Origin: Rhinopithecus roxellana
Taxonomy: Eukaryota; Chordata; Mammalia; Primates; Cercopithecidae
Assembly: GCF_007565055.1 (NCBI RefSeq)
Contig: NC_044559.1
Span: 103,562,759 to 103,626,758, forward strand
Reading direction: 5' to 3'
DNA: 64,000 nt
The notes under the pieces are model-generated. The model had not been told where the DNA came from and ran no database searches. It saw only the letters and a program-made list of their open reading frames with translations. The translations under genes and the position numbers were made by a program. Positions 34,796-45,254 of the stretch are shown in pieces (the first letter of the stretch is position 1; each line of letters opens with the position of its first letter).

Positions 34796-34925
34796 TAGTT
34801 GACTCCTCCTCCTGACCTTTGAGACATCTCAGCTGATGCTAAGTGGAGCAGAGAGAAGCTACTCCTCTTATCTCTGCCCAAACTGCACATTTCTGAATAA
34901 AATAAATATTGCTTTGTTGTAAACC

Positions 34926-35159
34926 AGAATGTCTTGCTGTTATTTGTGAAGTGTGCATAAGTTAATCTCTGATAGTAATGAGAATTTAAAAAATTATGAC
35001 ATATATATAAAATGCATCCTTCAGATATTTAAAACATTGTGAAATGGAGCATAAATATGAAGACACAAACATACAGTTTACTGTACAATACATATGTTCA
35101 TGCTTACCTCACCAGAAAGAAAATTAAATATTATTATACTACCAAAGCTCTCTTTTTAT
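34926..35159. other. No recognised repeat
   Basis: A short AT-rich interval between the MLT1 LTR and the old antisense L1. Confidence 0.45.
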
Positions 35160-36760
35160 ATATGTTCAAGATCCCCCCTCCTTTCTTCCCTCCAGAAGTA
35201 AACTGTGTTTTAAATGTTATTATTTTCTTCCTTTTCTTTACCACTTACACTTTCTGACACAACACATTGTTTTATTTTTCTGGTTTTTGAATTTAAATAA
35301 ATGGAGTCATACTCTATGCATATTTCTATGATTTTTCTTTGTTGACTGAATATTTTAACTTTGTAATTCATCCATGTTGAAGCTTGTGACTGTTGGTCAT
35401 TTATTTTCATTGCTTAACAATATTCTATAGTATGAATATTCCACAGTATATTTGTCACTATGCTCTAATTTGGAAATTTGACTTATTTGTAGTTTTGTTA
35501 ATACAAGTAATATAGCTAAAATATTTTCTATGTATTACATGAGTTTTGTATATTTCCATATATAAGTATATTTTCAATATGAATTTTTAATATATATAAA
35601 TAATAGTGAAATTGTGTTATAGCATATTTACACGTTCTATATTACTAGAATTAGGCATTATGAGGTCATGTCAAACTGTTTTCACAAGTGGTTGCACTAA
35701 CTTACACCCCAGCCAACTGCGGGTGAGCGTTCCCTTTGATCCACACAGCAGCAAAACTTGGATTGTCAGATATTTGAAGTTCAATATTTTTATATTTGTA
35801 GAAAACTATTTTACTAGGATTTCAATCCATATTTCCTTAATAAGTATGTACTCTTGAATGTCTTTTTTATCTGCTTATTGATAATTTGTACTTTCACTAC
35901 TATAAAATTCTTTCACGTTTTACCTTTTTAAAAAAATTTTGGTTTTGTGTATTTTTTCTCATTGGTTTCTCAGAATTTTTGTATATTGTGAACAATGATT
36001 TTTGTTCGTGTTCATGTGCATGCTGATGTGTGTATTCCCCATGGATTTGTTGAATAAAGATTTCTAATTTTAATGTAGATTAATTTCATTGTACTGAGAT
36101 CTACTTTTCTTCTAAAAATATTGTAGTTTCTACCTTTCACATTTAAATCTTAGTCCATGCAGAACTTAATTTTGTGTGTAACAGGTAGTGATCCAGCTCC
36201 ATCCTTCCCTCCTTCCTTCCTTCCTTCCCTCCCTCCTTCCTTTATTTCTTCCTTCCTTTCTTAATTCCCTCCTTCCTTCCTTTCATTTATTCATCCTTTT
36301 CTTCTCCTTCCTTCCTTCCTTCCTTCCTTCCTTCCTTCCTTCCTTCCTTCCTTCCTTCCTTCCTTCCTTCCTTCCTTCCTTCCTTCCTTCCCTCTCCCAC
36401 CTCCCTCCCTCCCTCCTCCCTCCCTCCCTCCCTCCCTTCCTTCCTTCCTTCCTTCCTTCCTTCCTTCCTTCCTTTCTACCTTCCTTATTTTTCCAGTATA
36501 AATAACCAGTAATCTCAGGAATATTTATTGACAGATCCATGTTTCCATAGTGGCATGTATTACCACTTTGTTATACATAAGGAATTCATACACGTGTGAG
36601 TTCATTTCTAAGCTTCCTAGTCTGTTTTCAATTGTTCTCATTTTATTGGCCACTGAGTTAATTATAATGGCTCTATAATAAGTTGTGATATCTAGTAGAA
36701 AAAAAAACTTCTTCCTCAAGAGCATCTTAGCTATCCTTTGACTTTTTTATTTCTTTATTT
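35160..36760 (-). mobile_element. Old LINE-1 (L1ME/L1M), antisense, split by a TTCC tract
   Basis: Plus-strand order fits antisense ORF2: 'aaatggagtcatactctatg' (35300), 'attcatccatgttgaagct' (35366), 'aactgttttcacaagtggtt' (35673), 'agatttctaattttaatgta' (36059), 'gtagtgatccagctcc' (36185), then the microsatellite, then 'ggaatatttattgacagatc' (36519), 'taatggctctataataagtt' (36665) and 'gagcatcttagctatccttt' (36720). The tract sits exactly at the L1 position where a pyrimidine-rich 'cagtttcattctttt' is expected. Confidence 0.7.
36203..36476 (+). repeat. Large compound (TTCC)n/(CCCT)n pyrimidine microsatellite
   Basis: About 274 bases, almost wholly C and T on the plus strand. Sub-tracts: degenerate TTCC/CCCT (36203-36305, with a few A/T interruptions), near-perfect TTCC (36306-36391, about 21 units), CCCT-rich (36400-36437) and TTCC again (36438-36472). 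The complement is poly-purine (AAGG)n. It produces long artefactual open frames on both strands (36188-36505 and 36283-36540). Confidence 0.98.
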
Positions 36761-37271
36761 TTTTAATCAACTCGTCAACTTAAAAATCCTTTTTAAAATT
36801 TTAAAATCAGATTATTTCAAAGGCAGACAAGTATGGGCTTTAGGATATTCAGTATTCCTAATCAAGAACCTGTTATATTTCTTTATTTATTAAAAAATAT
36901 TCTTCAAAAAAAAAATTCTTCAGTTAAGTTTAATACATTTTTTTCAAATGGATGTCATGCACATTTTTATTATATTATGAAAGAACAATATATTATTTTT
37001 TGTATTTTAAAAATGTCTTTTTAAAGATGCCATCTATATTTGCTGGCCTAAGAATTTATCTTATATCTATCAATCTACACTCTAATTATTTCTAAAATTT
37101 TAGTTGTATATTCTTTCCTTTTTATAATGCTAAGATTTATACTATCTGAAAATAACTGCAATTTAATATTTGCTCTTTTCTAACCCCAAATCACTTAATG
37201 TATTTATCTTATTATATTGTGTTGGTTTTTATTTGCATGTAAATATGACACAATATTACTGAAATCTTTAT
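36761..37271. other. No recognised gene or repeat
   Basis: AT-rich DNA. It may hold further decayed parts of the antisense L1, but nothing can be aligned by eye. Confidence 0.4.
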
Positions 37272-37591
37272 ATGCATTTACTATTTTTTTTTTTTTCTTG
37301 AGACGGAGTCTCGCTGTGTTGCCAGGCTGGAGTGCAGTGGTGCGATCTCCGCTCACTGCAACCTCCGCTTCCCAGGTTCAAGCGATTCTCCTGCCTCAGC
37401 TTCCTGAGTAGCTGGGATTACAGGCGCGTGCCACCACGCCCAACTAATTTTTTTGTATTTTTAGTAGAGAGGGGGTTTCACCATGTTGGCCAGGATAGTC
37501 TCCATCTCTTGACCTCCTGATCCGTCTGCCTTGGCCTGCCAAAGTGCTGGCATTACAGGCGTGAGCCACCTCGTCCGGCCATGCATTTACT
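37272..37591 (-). mobile_element. Alu element (AluS-like), full length, antisense, with perfect TSD
   Basis: The Alu body is 37283-37580: poly(T) lead, 'gagacggagtctcgctgtgt', 'gatctccgctcactgcaacc', 'tttttagtagagaggggg' and 'gtgagccacctcgtccggcc'. The 11-base 'atgcatttact' lies at 37272-37282 and 37581-37591. It is the best preserved Alu of the window and is inserted in unique-like DNA. Confidence 0.97.
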
Positions 37592-38095
37592 GTTTTTAAT
37601 GTTGTAACTAATGTTTATGATATTTTTGTATACTAAAACCTGTTGCAATTCTAGTCAATTTTGAAAATGTAGTAAATGTCTATTAGAATATTAATTTAGA
37701 TTTAAAAATGTTTCTTTATATTTTGATTAAATGACCTTGTTCTAAAGATAATATATTTAGGACCCTTATATATCTTTGTAAAATTCTTCGTTCTCAAGAC
37801 TTCCCAATATTTAAGCTAAATAATGAAGATTGGCAGTATCAAAATCATTAATAATAGAAAATAAAGCTGTTATACATCATACACAAAGTACTGGATTTAG
37901 GCATGCCCCAAATTTCAAGTCCTTCCAATAGTTCACTTACAAGCCTTCCAAAGTAAATTTAATCTTTTTAATCCTCTTGAGTGTAAATTATTTTCCATTC
38001 ACATTACGAGAACTTAAATTAGATTTCATTTTCTCATATCTAGTGAGGAATTAGTTGCTCTCCCTGAAGCCAGTAATCAGGACTCCAAGTAGAAA
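37592..38095. other. No recognised gene or repeat
   Basis: AT-rich unique-like DNA without notable open frames. Confidence 0.5.
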
Positions 38096-38487
38096 GGCAT
38101 TGATATGGTTTGGCTATGTCCCCACCCAAATCTCATTTTGAATTGTAATCCCCATAATCCCCACATGTTGAGGGAGGGACTGGTGGGAAGTAATACAAGT
38201 TTCCCTCATGCTGTTCTTGTGTTAGTGAGTGAGTTCTCATGAGATTTGATGGTTTTATAAGGGGCTCTACCCCCTTAGCCTTCTCGTCTCTCACCTGCTC
38301 CCATTTTAAGAAGGTCTTTGCTTCCTTACTTCCCCTTAGCCTTTCGCCATGATTTTAAGTTTCCTGAGGCCTCCTCAGCCATGTGAAACAATGAGTCAGT
38401 TTGACCTCTTTTTTTTTTTTTTTTAATGTATTTTCCAGTCTTGGGTGGTATCTTTATAGCAGTGTGAAAATGGAATAATATAGGCAT
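38096..38487 (+). mobile_element. Solo MST/THE1-type MaLR LTR with 5-bp TSD
   Basis: The LTR spans 38101-38482, starting 'tgatatggtttggctatgtc' and running through 'ccacccaaatctcattttga', 'tctcatgagatttgatggtt', 'ttcgccatgattttaagttt' and 'cagccatgtgaaacaatgag' to 'aatggaataatata'. The pentamer GGCAT flanks it on both sides (38096-38100 and 38483-38487), the expected 5-bp duplication. No internal MaLR sequence is present, so it is a solo LTR formed by LTR-LTR recombination. A T run lies at 38409-38424. Confidence 0.92.
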
Positions 38488-39555
38488 ACTTTACTGGTTA
38501 CTTACCACAACAACAACAACAAAAAACCTTCAGTAATGTTTTATGTATTTAACAAGGAGATAATTAGAAATGTAGTTTTATATGTGGTGCTTTGGCTAAA
38601 TTAAGAATGTTTCAAAGGCTATACATGTTTAAATTATACATTTTATAAAATCCTAATTGTGTTCATATTTTATCTGGCATATAACATATTTTTGTTTCTA
38701 TTCCAACAAAATTTTCAAATTATTGTACTGGTAATTTTTGCACGTATGGTCTTTGATGACTGCAGCTTTCATTAATAGGTCTATAATTCCAAACATTAAT
38801 GAGTAAATGTCAAAATTCAAAATTTAGTCTGAGCTTTTTATAAGTATTAAAGTTTAATTTTGCTGAAAATGCTAAGTAAAATTTCTATAAAACAATTGAA
38901 CTGTCTACATAAAGCTTTATCTTGATATATATAATTTACTTCTTGAGGATCAAATTGGCTTAGCCTGTTCAATGTGAGTAGTTAAATAAGATATATCTTC
39001 TGTTTTATGCTGGTAATAGAAATGCACTGTCCAGTCATTTGTGGCTTCCCTTAGTTATAATAACAGCATAGAGGTTGAGACATCCCAGTTGGAATGTGGT
39101 CAACTTTATTTGCCACTAAAAAAGTGTATTTCAAAAACAAAAGTATCCTCCACTCAAATCAGCAATAATTTGAAGTAACTATAAGGAGAACTTGAGAAAT
39201 GTGTTTAAGGTTTTGATTTTCACGTGTGTATGTGTTGCACATGAGTGAGTGTTCTTTCAGAGAATTACAACAAAACTAATATTTGTGGGTCTTTGGAGGA
39301 GATGAAAAGTAAAGATACCTTAGTGAACTGAATTCATGTTGCTCTTCAGAGAATGGAGTGGATGGTGCAGATGTAATTAAATTTGTCAAGTTAGATTGAA
39401 AAAAATCAACTTTTAAAAATGGTACATAGGTAAAATAAATTATTTTAATCTTACAGCATAAAGTCAAAGGTGATCAAATTTTTGCTAAAACTTAGAATTG
39501 TATATTTTTGAAGGAAAAAAATGTTCAGTCACAACATGTACTAAAGCAAGTCAAA
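38488..39555. other. No recognised gene or repeat
   Basis: AT-rich unique-like DNA. A short (CAA)n tract lies at 38507-38521. The short frame at 39276-39467 (minus) has no motif. Confidence 0.5.
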
Positions 39556-39994
39556 TACAGCTGATCCCTGAACAACACAGGTTTGAACTACATTAGTCTA
39601 TTTAAAGGTGGATTTTCTTCTGCCTCTGCCACCCCTGAGACAAGATCATCCCCTCCTCTTCTTTCTCCTCTTCAGCCTACTCAACTTGAAGACAATGAGG
39701 ATGAAGTCCTGTATCATGATCTGCTTCCACGTAATGAGTAGTAAATGTGTTTTCTCCCTTATGATTTTTTCGTAGCATTTTCTCTTCTCTAGCTTACTAT
39801 ATTGTAAGAATATAGTATATAATACATACACAAAATATGTGTTAATCGACTGTCTATGTTATTGGTAAAGCTTTTGGTACAGTAGGCTATTTGCAGTTAG
39901 GGTTTGGGGGAGTAGGAGTTATGTACAGATTATCTACTACACAGGGTGTAGGGGGTCAGCAACCCTAACCTCCACATTGTTCAAATGTCAACTA
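39556..39994 (+). mobile_element. Tigger1-like DNA transposon, internally deleted
   Basis: Starts at 39558 with 'cagctgatccctgaacaaca' after a TA (39556-39557) and ends near 39993 with 'attgttcaaatgtcaact', the inverted copy of the start, followed by 'at'. Between are 'cttactatattgtaagaata', 'aaaatatgtgttaatcgact' and 'gtaggctatttgcagttagg', all Tigger1/MER28 3' UTR text. Most of the transposase is gone, but its last codons remain (39679-39741). Such internally deleted copies move only with transposase supplied in trans. Confidence 0.85.
39679..39741 (+). pseudogene. C-terminal tail of a Tigger1 transposase
   Basis: Twenty sense codons plus TAG encode an acidic tail, with 'TQLEDNEDE' followed by 'VLYHDLLPRNE' and stop. 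The family C-terminus, as I recall it, has the same layout (T-Q-x-E-D-x-E-D-E, then a DxL/P segment ending N-E-stop). The reading frame is preserved from there to the stop. The rest of the transposase, including DNA-binding and catalytic DDD domains, is missing, so it has no coding function. Confidence 0.7.
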
Positions 39995-41100
39995 TGGTGA
40001 AAATGAAGTTAAGGCCTTCTAAACTCCTAATTTTACAATTGTGAAAGCAAGTCCAGAGTGTTGAGGAAGACTTCACGAAGAACTAGAGACATTCTCTGGA
40101 ATATCTGCTTAAAATATCTCAAATTGTTAATTTTGAGATTTTCATCACTAAAAAAGCATCCTTACATACATTTAAATGTTTACATAATGAAGCAAATAAT
40201 GTTCAGTAAAATTTTTCAAAGGGATTGTAACACAGAGACCTCAATTCATGAAAAAGTTAGCTGAAATCAGATTTGTCCTCTCAAGACTAGGTCTTAGAAG
40301 TTTATTGAAAGAGTTAAGCTAAAATATGATCCATCATCATTTTCTTGGGTAAAAAATGTTTACATTATAAATATATGTGATTAGTTCTGAGCGCAAAGGA
40401 GGAATAACTTAATTGCTCCAAATATTCATTAACATAGAAAACTAACAATTTAAATAATGCTTCATATTAATAGGCAATATTGCCAGCAAGAATATAACAC
40501 AATTAGAATATATACATTATCCTACATAGAAACTTCTATTTGCCATTAAGTTCAGGTACCTGTAATTTTGTGTTACTGGTTAGAACAGTGGGAAGAATGA
40601 TACTCTATAAAATTTGATATGCATAGATGTCAATTATTTTAAATGTTATTGTGTAAGTTTGATGTTACTTTTACTAGAAGAAAAGGGGGAAACACATCTC
40701 AGGGTGAATTCTAACATGGAGGAAATTTTGGTAAATTCTATGTTGCAATACCTGAGTAAAGTAACTGATTTTTAAAATAATGCTAAAAGAAGACGTTATC
40801 TCACAAACATCTCTTCAATAAATTGCATTTATTCTTAGCTGAAAGTCCTGAATTTTATTTTATATCTCTAGAATTAACTTAGTTTTCAATGTTAACCATA
40901 TTTCACAGAGTTGTCTCTGAGTTAACTTTATAAAGCTGATTATATATTTGTCTAAAATCATTTTCAATTTTTAAAATCTATTTCTAAACCAACTTTGTGG
41001 TCCTCCAACCCATCTGACCACCTCTTCTCTTTCAGCAGTTTGAAGAGTTTGAAATGAAAATTTCCAATTTTTAAATCTAATTTCCACTCATGCACGTGCA
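39995..41100. other. No recognised gene or repeat
   Basis: AT-rich unique-like DNA. Short frames at 40058-40264 (plus) and 40964-41164 (minus, translating the CA tract) are not coding. Confidence 0.5.

Positions 41101-41133
<33 letters not shown>
41101..41133. repeat. (CA)n microsatellite
   Basis: About 16 uninterrupted CA units. Likely length-polymorphic. Confidence 0.97.
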
Positions 41134-41135
<2 letters not shown>

Positions 41136-41345
41136 CTACGGACCCCAGTGTGGTCTGGAATCACTATTGATCATCCTTCTTGTCCTTACATGCATAACTC
41201 TCAGCTGCTGCTTCATCCTGAAGAGAATACTAAGGGGAACTTCACTGATGCAAAACGATTCTGTAATTTGAACAGTTACAGCATATTTTTGTCCTTTTTT
41301 CTATTGTTTATAATTAAATAATATACATGAAAGAATTCATTTAAA

Positions 41346-41381
41346 TATATATACACACACACATATATATGTATATATACA
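41346..41381. repeat. Mixed (TA)n/(CA)n microsatellite
   Basis: 'atatatatacacacacacac' followed by TA/TG units. Self-complementary in part. Confidence 0.9.
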
Positions 41382-41619
41382 GTTAACATATTCATAGCAC
41401 TGACCAAGTCAAGAAAAATTACCTTGGATGTATGCCAGACACTTCCTGCTCTGTCTTCCCTATTCAAACTCTTCTGCCTCCTCACTTGAGGCACAAGCAC
41501 TTTACTAATATCCCTTGCTTTGCTTTTATTTATATTCTTTGCATGTATAATTTGATCCTTAAAATTATAATTGTGCACATTATATAAATAGAATTTTAGG
41601 CATGTCTAAGCTATTCATT

Positions 41620-41964
41620 TCTTGCTTTTTCTTGCTCTCTATTATGTTTATAAATTTTAAATTTTAATCTACATAACTTTGCTGTAAATTGCCAAATTGT
41701 TTTTCCATTCTTTAATGTTTATTGCTATATACTATTCCTTTATGTAAATCATGTATATCACATGTATATCACAGTTTTTGTACAAATATTATTAATATAC
41801 TTTTTTTCCAGTGTTACTATTGGAGACCATGTTGCTATGAATATTCTTGTCCACTTTTCCCAATGCACATACATTGAGCATATTCTTTACTACTTCTTGA
41901 TGGTGGTTTTGCTAAGTGGGAATTTTTAACTTTGTTACAAATTGCCAAATTGTTTTTCCAAAGT

Positions 41965-42009
<45 letters not shown>

Positions 42010-42112
42010 AATTTTGTACCAGCCAAGTATAAGATTTTCTGTGGCTCTCTAGTATTCACAAAATGGATATTTTCAGCCATTTGTTTTTACTACCCTGGTG
42101 AGTGTGATATAC
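41620..42112 (-). mobile_element. Old LINE-1 fragment, antisense, with an internal 40-base T run
   Basis: Plus-strand 'ttgctatatactattccttt', 'gaccatgttgctatgaatat', 'aattgccaaattgtttttcc' and 'accaattttgtaccagccaa' fit antisense L1M ORF2 C-terminal text in order. A pure T run interrupts it at 41967-42006. The downstream edge meets a sense L1 piece. Confidence 0.55.
41967..42006. repeat. Homopolymer run of 40 T
   Basis: An uninterrupted 40-base T run with no Alu or L1 body attached on either side; both flanks read as the same antisense L1. It gives spurious open frames (poly-F and poly-K). Confidence 0.97.
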
Positions 42113-42117
42113 ACAAT

Positions 42118-42545
42118 TAAAATGTACTCACAGAGAAAATCTCAGGCCCAGATGCCTTCACTGGTGAGTTCTTCCAAATCTGAAGACATTAATACAATAC
42201 CAAATCTCAGAAACTTGATTACAGAAAAAAAAATATCCCTAGCTGAAAATAAGCTCATTCCCAGAAAAATCTTACCAAACCTGAGAAAGATTTTCAATGA
42301 ACAAAAATTATAGAACAATTTCTGCCATGAACATGGATGCAAAAATCTTAAAATATTATCAAGTAAAACCAATCTTGTGACCAAATGGGAGTTATTATAG
42401 GAATGCAAACTTGTATTAAAAAAAAAAAAAAAAAAACTCATATACTTAGTAGGTGCAAAAAGGAAAAAAAAAAAAATAAATTCTATAAAATTCAATACTC
42501 ATTCAAGAGCTAGGAACTCTTACCATGCTAGGGATTGAAACAGAA
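42118..42545 (+). mobile_element. Old LINE-1 ORF2 fragment, sense
   Basis: 'tcaggcccagatgccttcac', 'tggtgagttcttccaaatct', 'gccatgaacatggatgcaaa', 'ccaaatgggagttattatag', 'gaatgcaaacttgtatt' and 'ataaaattcaatactcattc' follow sense ORF2 RT-region order, with deletions and two A runs (42420-42437 and 42463-42476). Its L1 coordinates do not continue from the neighbouring antisense piece, so it is not a simple twin-primed copy. Confidence 0.6.
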
Positions 42546-42699
42546 TCATTATTTTGTTGGTTAACTTGATATGTAATAAACATTATTAAACTCAACAGCC
42601 AACTTAAGTAAATCATTGAAAATAGTTTCTATCTATGTTCTCATCCCTCTTCCATCCCTTGCTTACTGCAATTGTAAATAAGCAATATCTAAATTTGGT

Positions 42700-43440
42700 G
42701 TTATATTCTGTGGTCAACTTTATTGTGTATAATCTACATACAATCAAACACACTATATTAAGTATACAATACAATGACATTTTACTACTGCGTACATCCT
42801 GAAATAACCAATATAATAAAAAATATTCAAGACCTTAAAGCATTATTTGTGTTTCTTTGTAAGGACCTTGGTTTTAAGAATAATTTTATCAGATTTGTAG
42901 GCATGCCTAAATAATATATGTAGTTTAAATTGCTCCCGAAGTTTATAAAAGTCTATTATGTTGTATGCAATTTTGATGGAATTACTTTTTTCATTCAATG
43001 AACTGTTAGTAAGATTTATCTATATTGTTTAGTATAAATTCATATAGATATAAATATATATGTAAACTCCTATAGTTTTCCATTATGTGATTATAACATA
43101 CTTTATGTATTCTTCTGTGAAATTTGAGATCTTTCAAGTCTTTGCTATTATAGCCAGTATAACTGTAACATTATTGCACATGTCTCTTTTTGAACATGCA
43201 CCATAGCTTCTCTTGTATATATCTGGAAATAAACTCTTAGAGAGTCAGGAAAAGTTCCAAATTTACAAGAAAATAAACTCTTTTACATGATTTAGCTAAT
43301 ATTGGTTATACGAATTTTTTTAAATCTTCCCAATAAAGGATGTGGAATGGTATTTCATTTTTTAGTTGTACTGATTTGTATTTTCTGATTGTTAGTTTTA
43401 GTATATTTGAATCTGTGAATAATTTACAAAAATCTATTCT
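42700..43440 (-). mobile_element. Old LINE-1 (L1ME) 3' region, antisense
   Basis: 'attaagtatacaatacaatg' (3' UTR), 'ttcattcaatgaactgttag', 'gatttatctatattgtttag', 'gcacatgtctctttttgaac' and 'gtatatatctggaaataaac' fit the antisense order of L1ME 3' UTR and ORF2 end. Heavily diverged. Confidence 0.5.
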
Positions 43441-44279
43441 TTGAAAATTTAATTTAAATTATTACCATTTTTTAACTTTTAGTATCTCCTTTAATTTTTT
43501 TTTACAAATTAGCTTAAAAAAAAAAAAAAAACATTTTTTTAACCTACCTAAAAGCTTTAGAGCCATTTATCTTCCAAGTTCATAATCTATGTCTTGTGTT
43601 CTATTGTTTATTTTCCCTCTAGTTTTCACTCAGTGGTCAGTTTTCATATATGCTTCTAAATTTTATTGTTAAGCTCATATTCAGATGGCTTATCTTACTC
43701 TTTGGAAATCTTTTGATTTGAGGATGAGTCCCACTCAGAGACACTTTCTGCTTCCTTCAACTACCCTGGGGCTATTCTAATCTGCAACTGCTTTGAGATA
43801 ATACCCAAGCCTGATTTTTTTATGTGAATGCAAACCCACATGACAGCAAAACTGTGATTGTATTCCCTCAGTAAATTCTACTCATTCTCTTATGATTCTA
43901 CTCAGAAGCATGGCAGAGACAGAAAAACAAAAGAGTAAGATAGTTTGCAAACGGCTTATTCCAAAAGATATGTTGCTTCTTTTTTCCTTTTGTTTCTTAC
44001 ATGTGTGGAATTTTTTACCTTCAATTGTGCTCTACATGGAAGGTACACTGTCCTATTGAAGACTAATTAGCACCAAATATATTCCAAGAGACGTTACTTT
44101 TATTGCTGGTGACTTATATCACCTCACTGTTTTCTAGCTCTTTTTCCAGCAACTGGAGATAATTCATCAAGAAACACAGGCAGATTCCACATTTTTCTAA
44201 GAAAACTATAAACAAAGTTAAGTTGATCACATATATTTTCTAATCCAGGTTTTGAAATACGTCCTGTCTTTTTCTATAC
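43441..44279. other. No recognised gene or repeat
   Basis: Unique-like DNA with an A run at 43515-43531. The GC-richer patch at 43735-43800 was not identified. Confidence 0.45.
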
Positions 44280-44735
44280 ATGATTCCTGCATTTCTGTAT
44301 TTACTGCAACACTATTCACAATAGCAAAGATATGCAATCAACCTAAGTGTCTGTAAAAGGGTAAATGCATAAAGAAAATATTGAAATGCAGATATCATTT
44401 CTATATATTAACCTCTTTTCTTTTGGATATATACTTATGTTGGTTAATGGGTATGAAAATAAAGTTGGACAGAAGAAATGAGATGAACTATTTGGTAACA
44501 CAATAAGAAGACTATGGTCAACAGTAATTTATCCATATTTCAAAATAACCAGAAAAGAATACTTGGAATCCTCCCAACCCAAATAAATGATAAATATTTG
44601 AGGTAATGGATATCTCAATTACCCAGATTTCATCATTACACATTGTATTCTTGTATTAAAATATCACACACAGCCTACAAATATGTATAACTATTATGTG
44701 TCCACAAATATTAAAAATAAGTAAAAGAATAAAAA
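44280..44735 (+). mobile_element. LINE-1 3' end, sense, with an inverted shard
   Basis: Sense ORF2 end at 44300-44382 ('aacactattcacaatagcaa', 'caatcaacctaagtgtctg') is followed by an antisense shard at 44383-44440 ('gaaatgcagatatcatttct', 'cttttcttttggatatatac'), then sense 3' UTR from 44441 ('ggttaatgggtatgaaaata', 'ctcccaacccaaataaatga', 'cattacacattgtattcttg') to an A-rich tail at about 44735. L1MA/L1MB-like. Confidence 0.75.
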
Positions 44736-45254
44736 ACTGGTATGGAAATAGGTACATAATACATCTGCTTATAAATCAAAAGTAAATTTGACAGTAGATC
44801 CTATTAACATTTGAAGTATCCATTAAAATAACTCTTTAACTTAAGGGTCATTTTGATAAAGTATCCAGGTATTTTATTATTCTATGGGTAAAATGTCAAG
44901 ATAAATCACTCACCTAATCGTAGAAATGTGCAATAATAGATAATAAATGTACCCTAAGCAGATAGATTAATCTCATGAAAAAATCAATATTGAAGATTCC
45001 TAATTAATAAAGTTGTCAATACATATTTTTAGAGGAAATAACTATTGGAAATGTTTATTTAAGTAATATAGAAATCAGCAAAAAAAAAAAAAAAAAATGA
45101 CTTGTAGTTTTCAGAGTAAACATAAGTCAGTGATATGTCCCTCAAATCAGATCCTGTCTCATCAATACTTTTCATTTAAAAATTTAGGCACTTAGTCAAA
45201 AGAAAAAATATTAATGACGTGTGATTTTTTTGTAACATCATACATTTTAATAAT
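44736..45254. other. No recognised gene or repeat
   Basis: AT-rich unique-like DNA with an A run at 45079-45097. Confidence 0.5.

Larger units (their letters stand above)
34130..34925 (+). mobile_element. MLT1-type MaLR LTR, interrupted
   Basis: The pieces 'aaccctggcaagctgtgag', 'gtgatgttatgtggcttcta' and 'taggtcataaaagg', then a large CT tract, 'ccagttgacagtcccagcta', 'gcaccaattgctagatgtgt', and after an insert 'gagacatctcagctgatgct' and 'aataaaataaatattg', follow the MLT1 LTR order in plus orientation, including the polyadenylation signal region near 34898. The insert 34494-34795 is a separate DNA transposon. The 5' limit is uncertain. Confidence 0.55.

Noticed and set aside
36188..36540. 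Long PSFLPSF and KEGRKEGR frames on opposite strands
   Set aside because: Both are translations of the TTCC/AAGG tract.
41620..42545. Antisense then sense L1 pieces as one twin-primed insertion
   Set aside because: The sense piece comes from the RT region and lacks the 3' UTR and tail, so the order does not fit twin priming.
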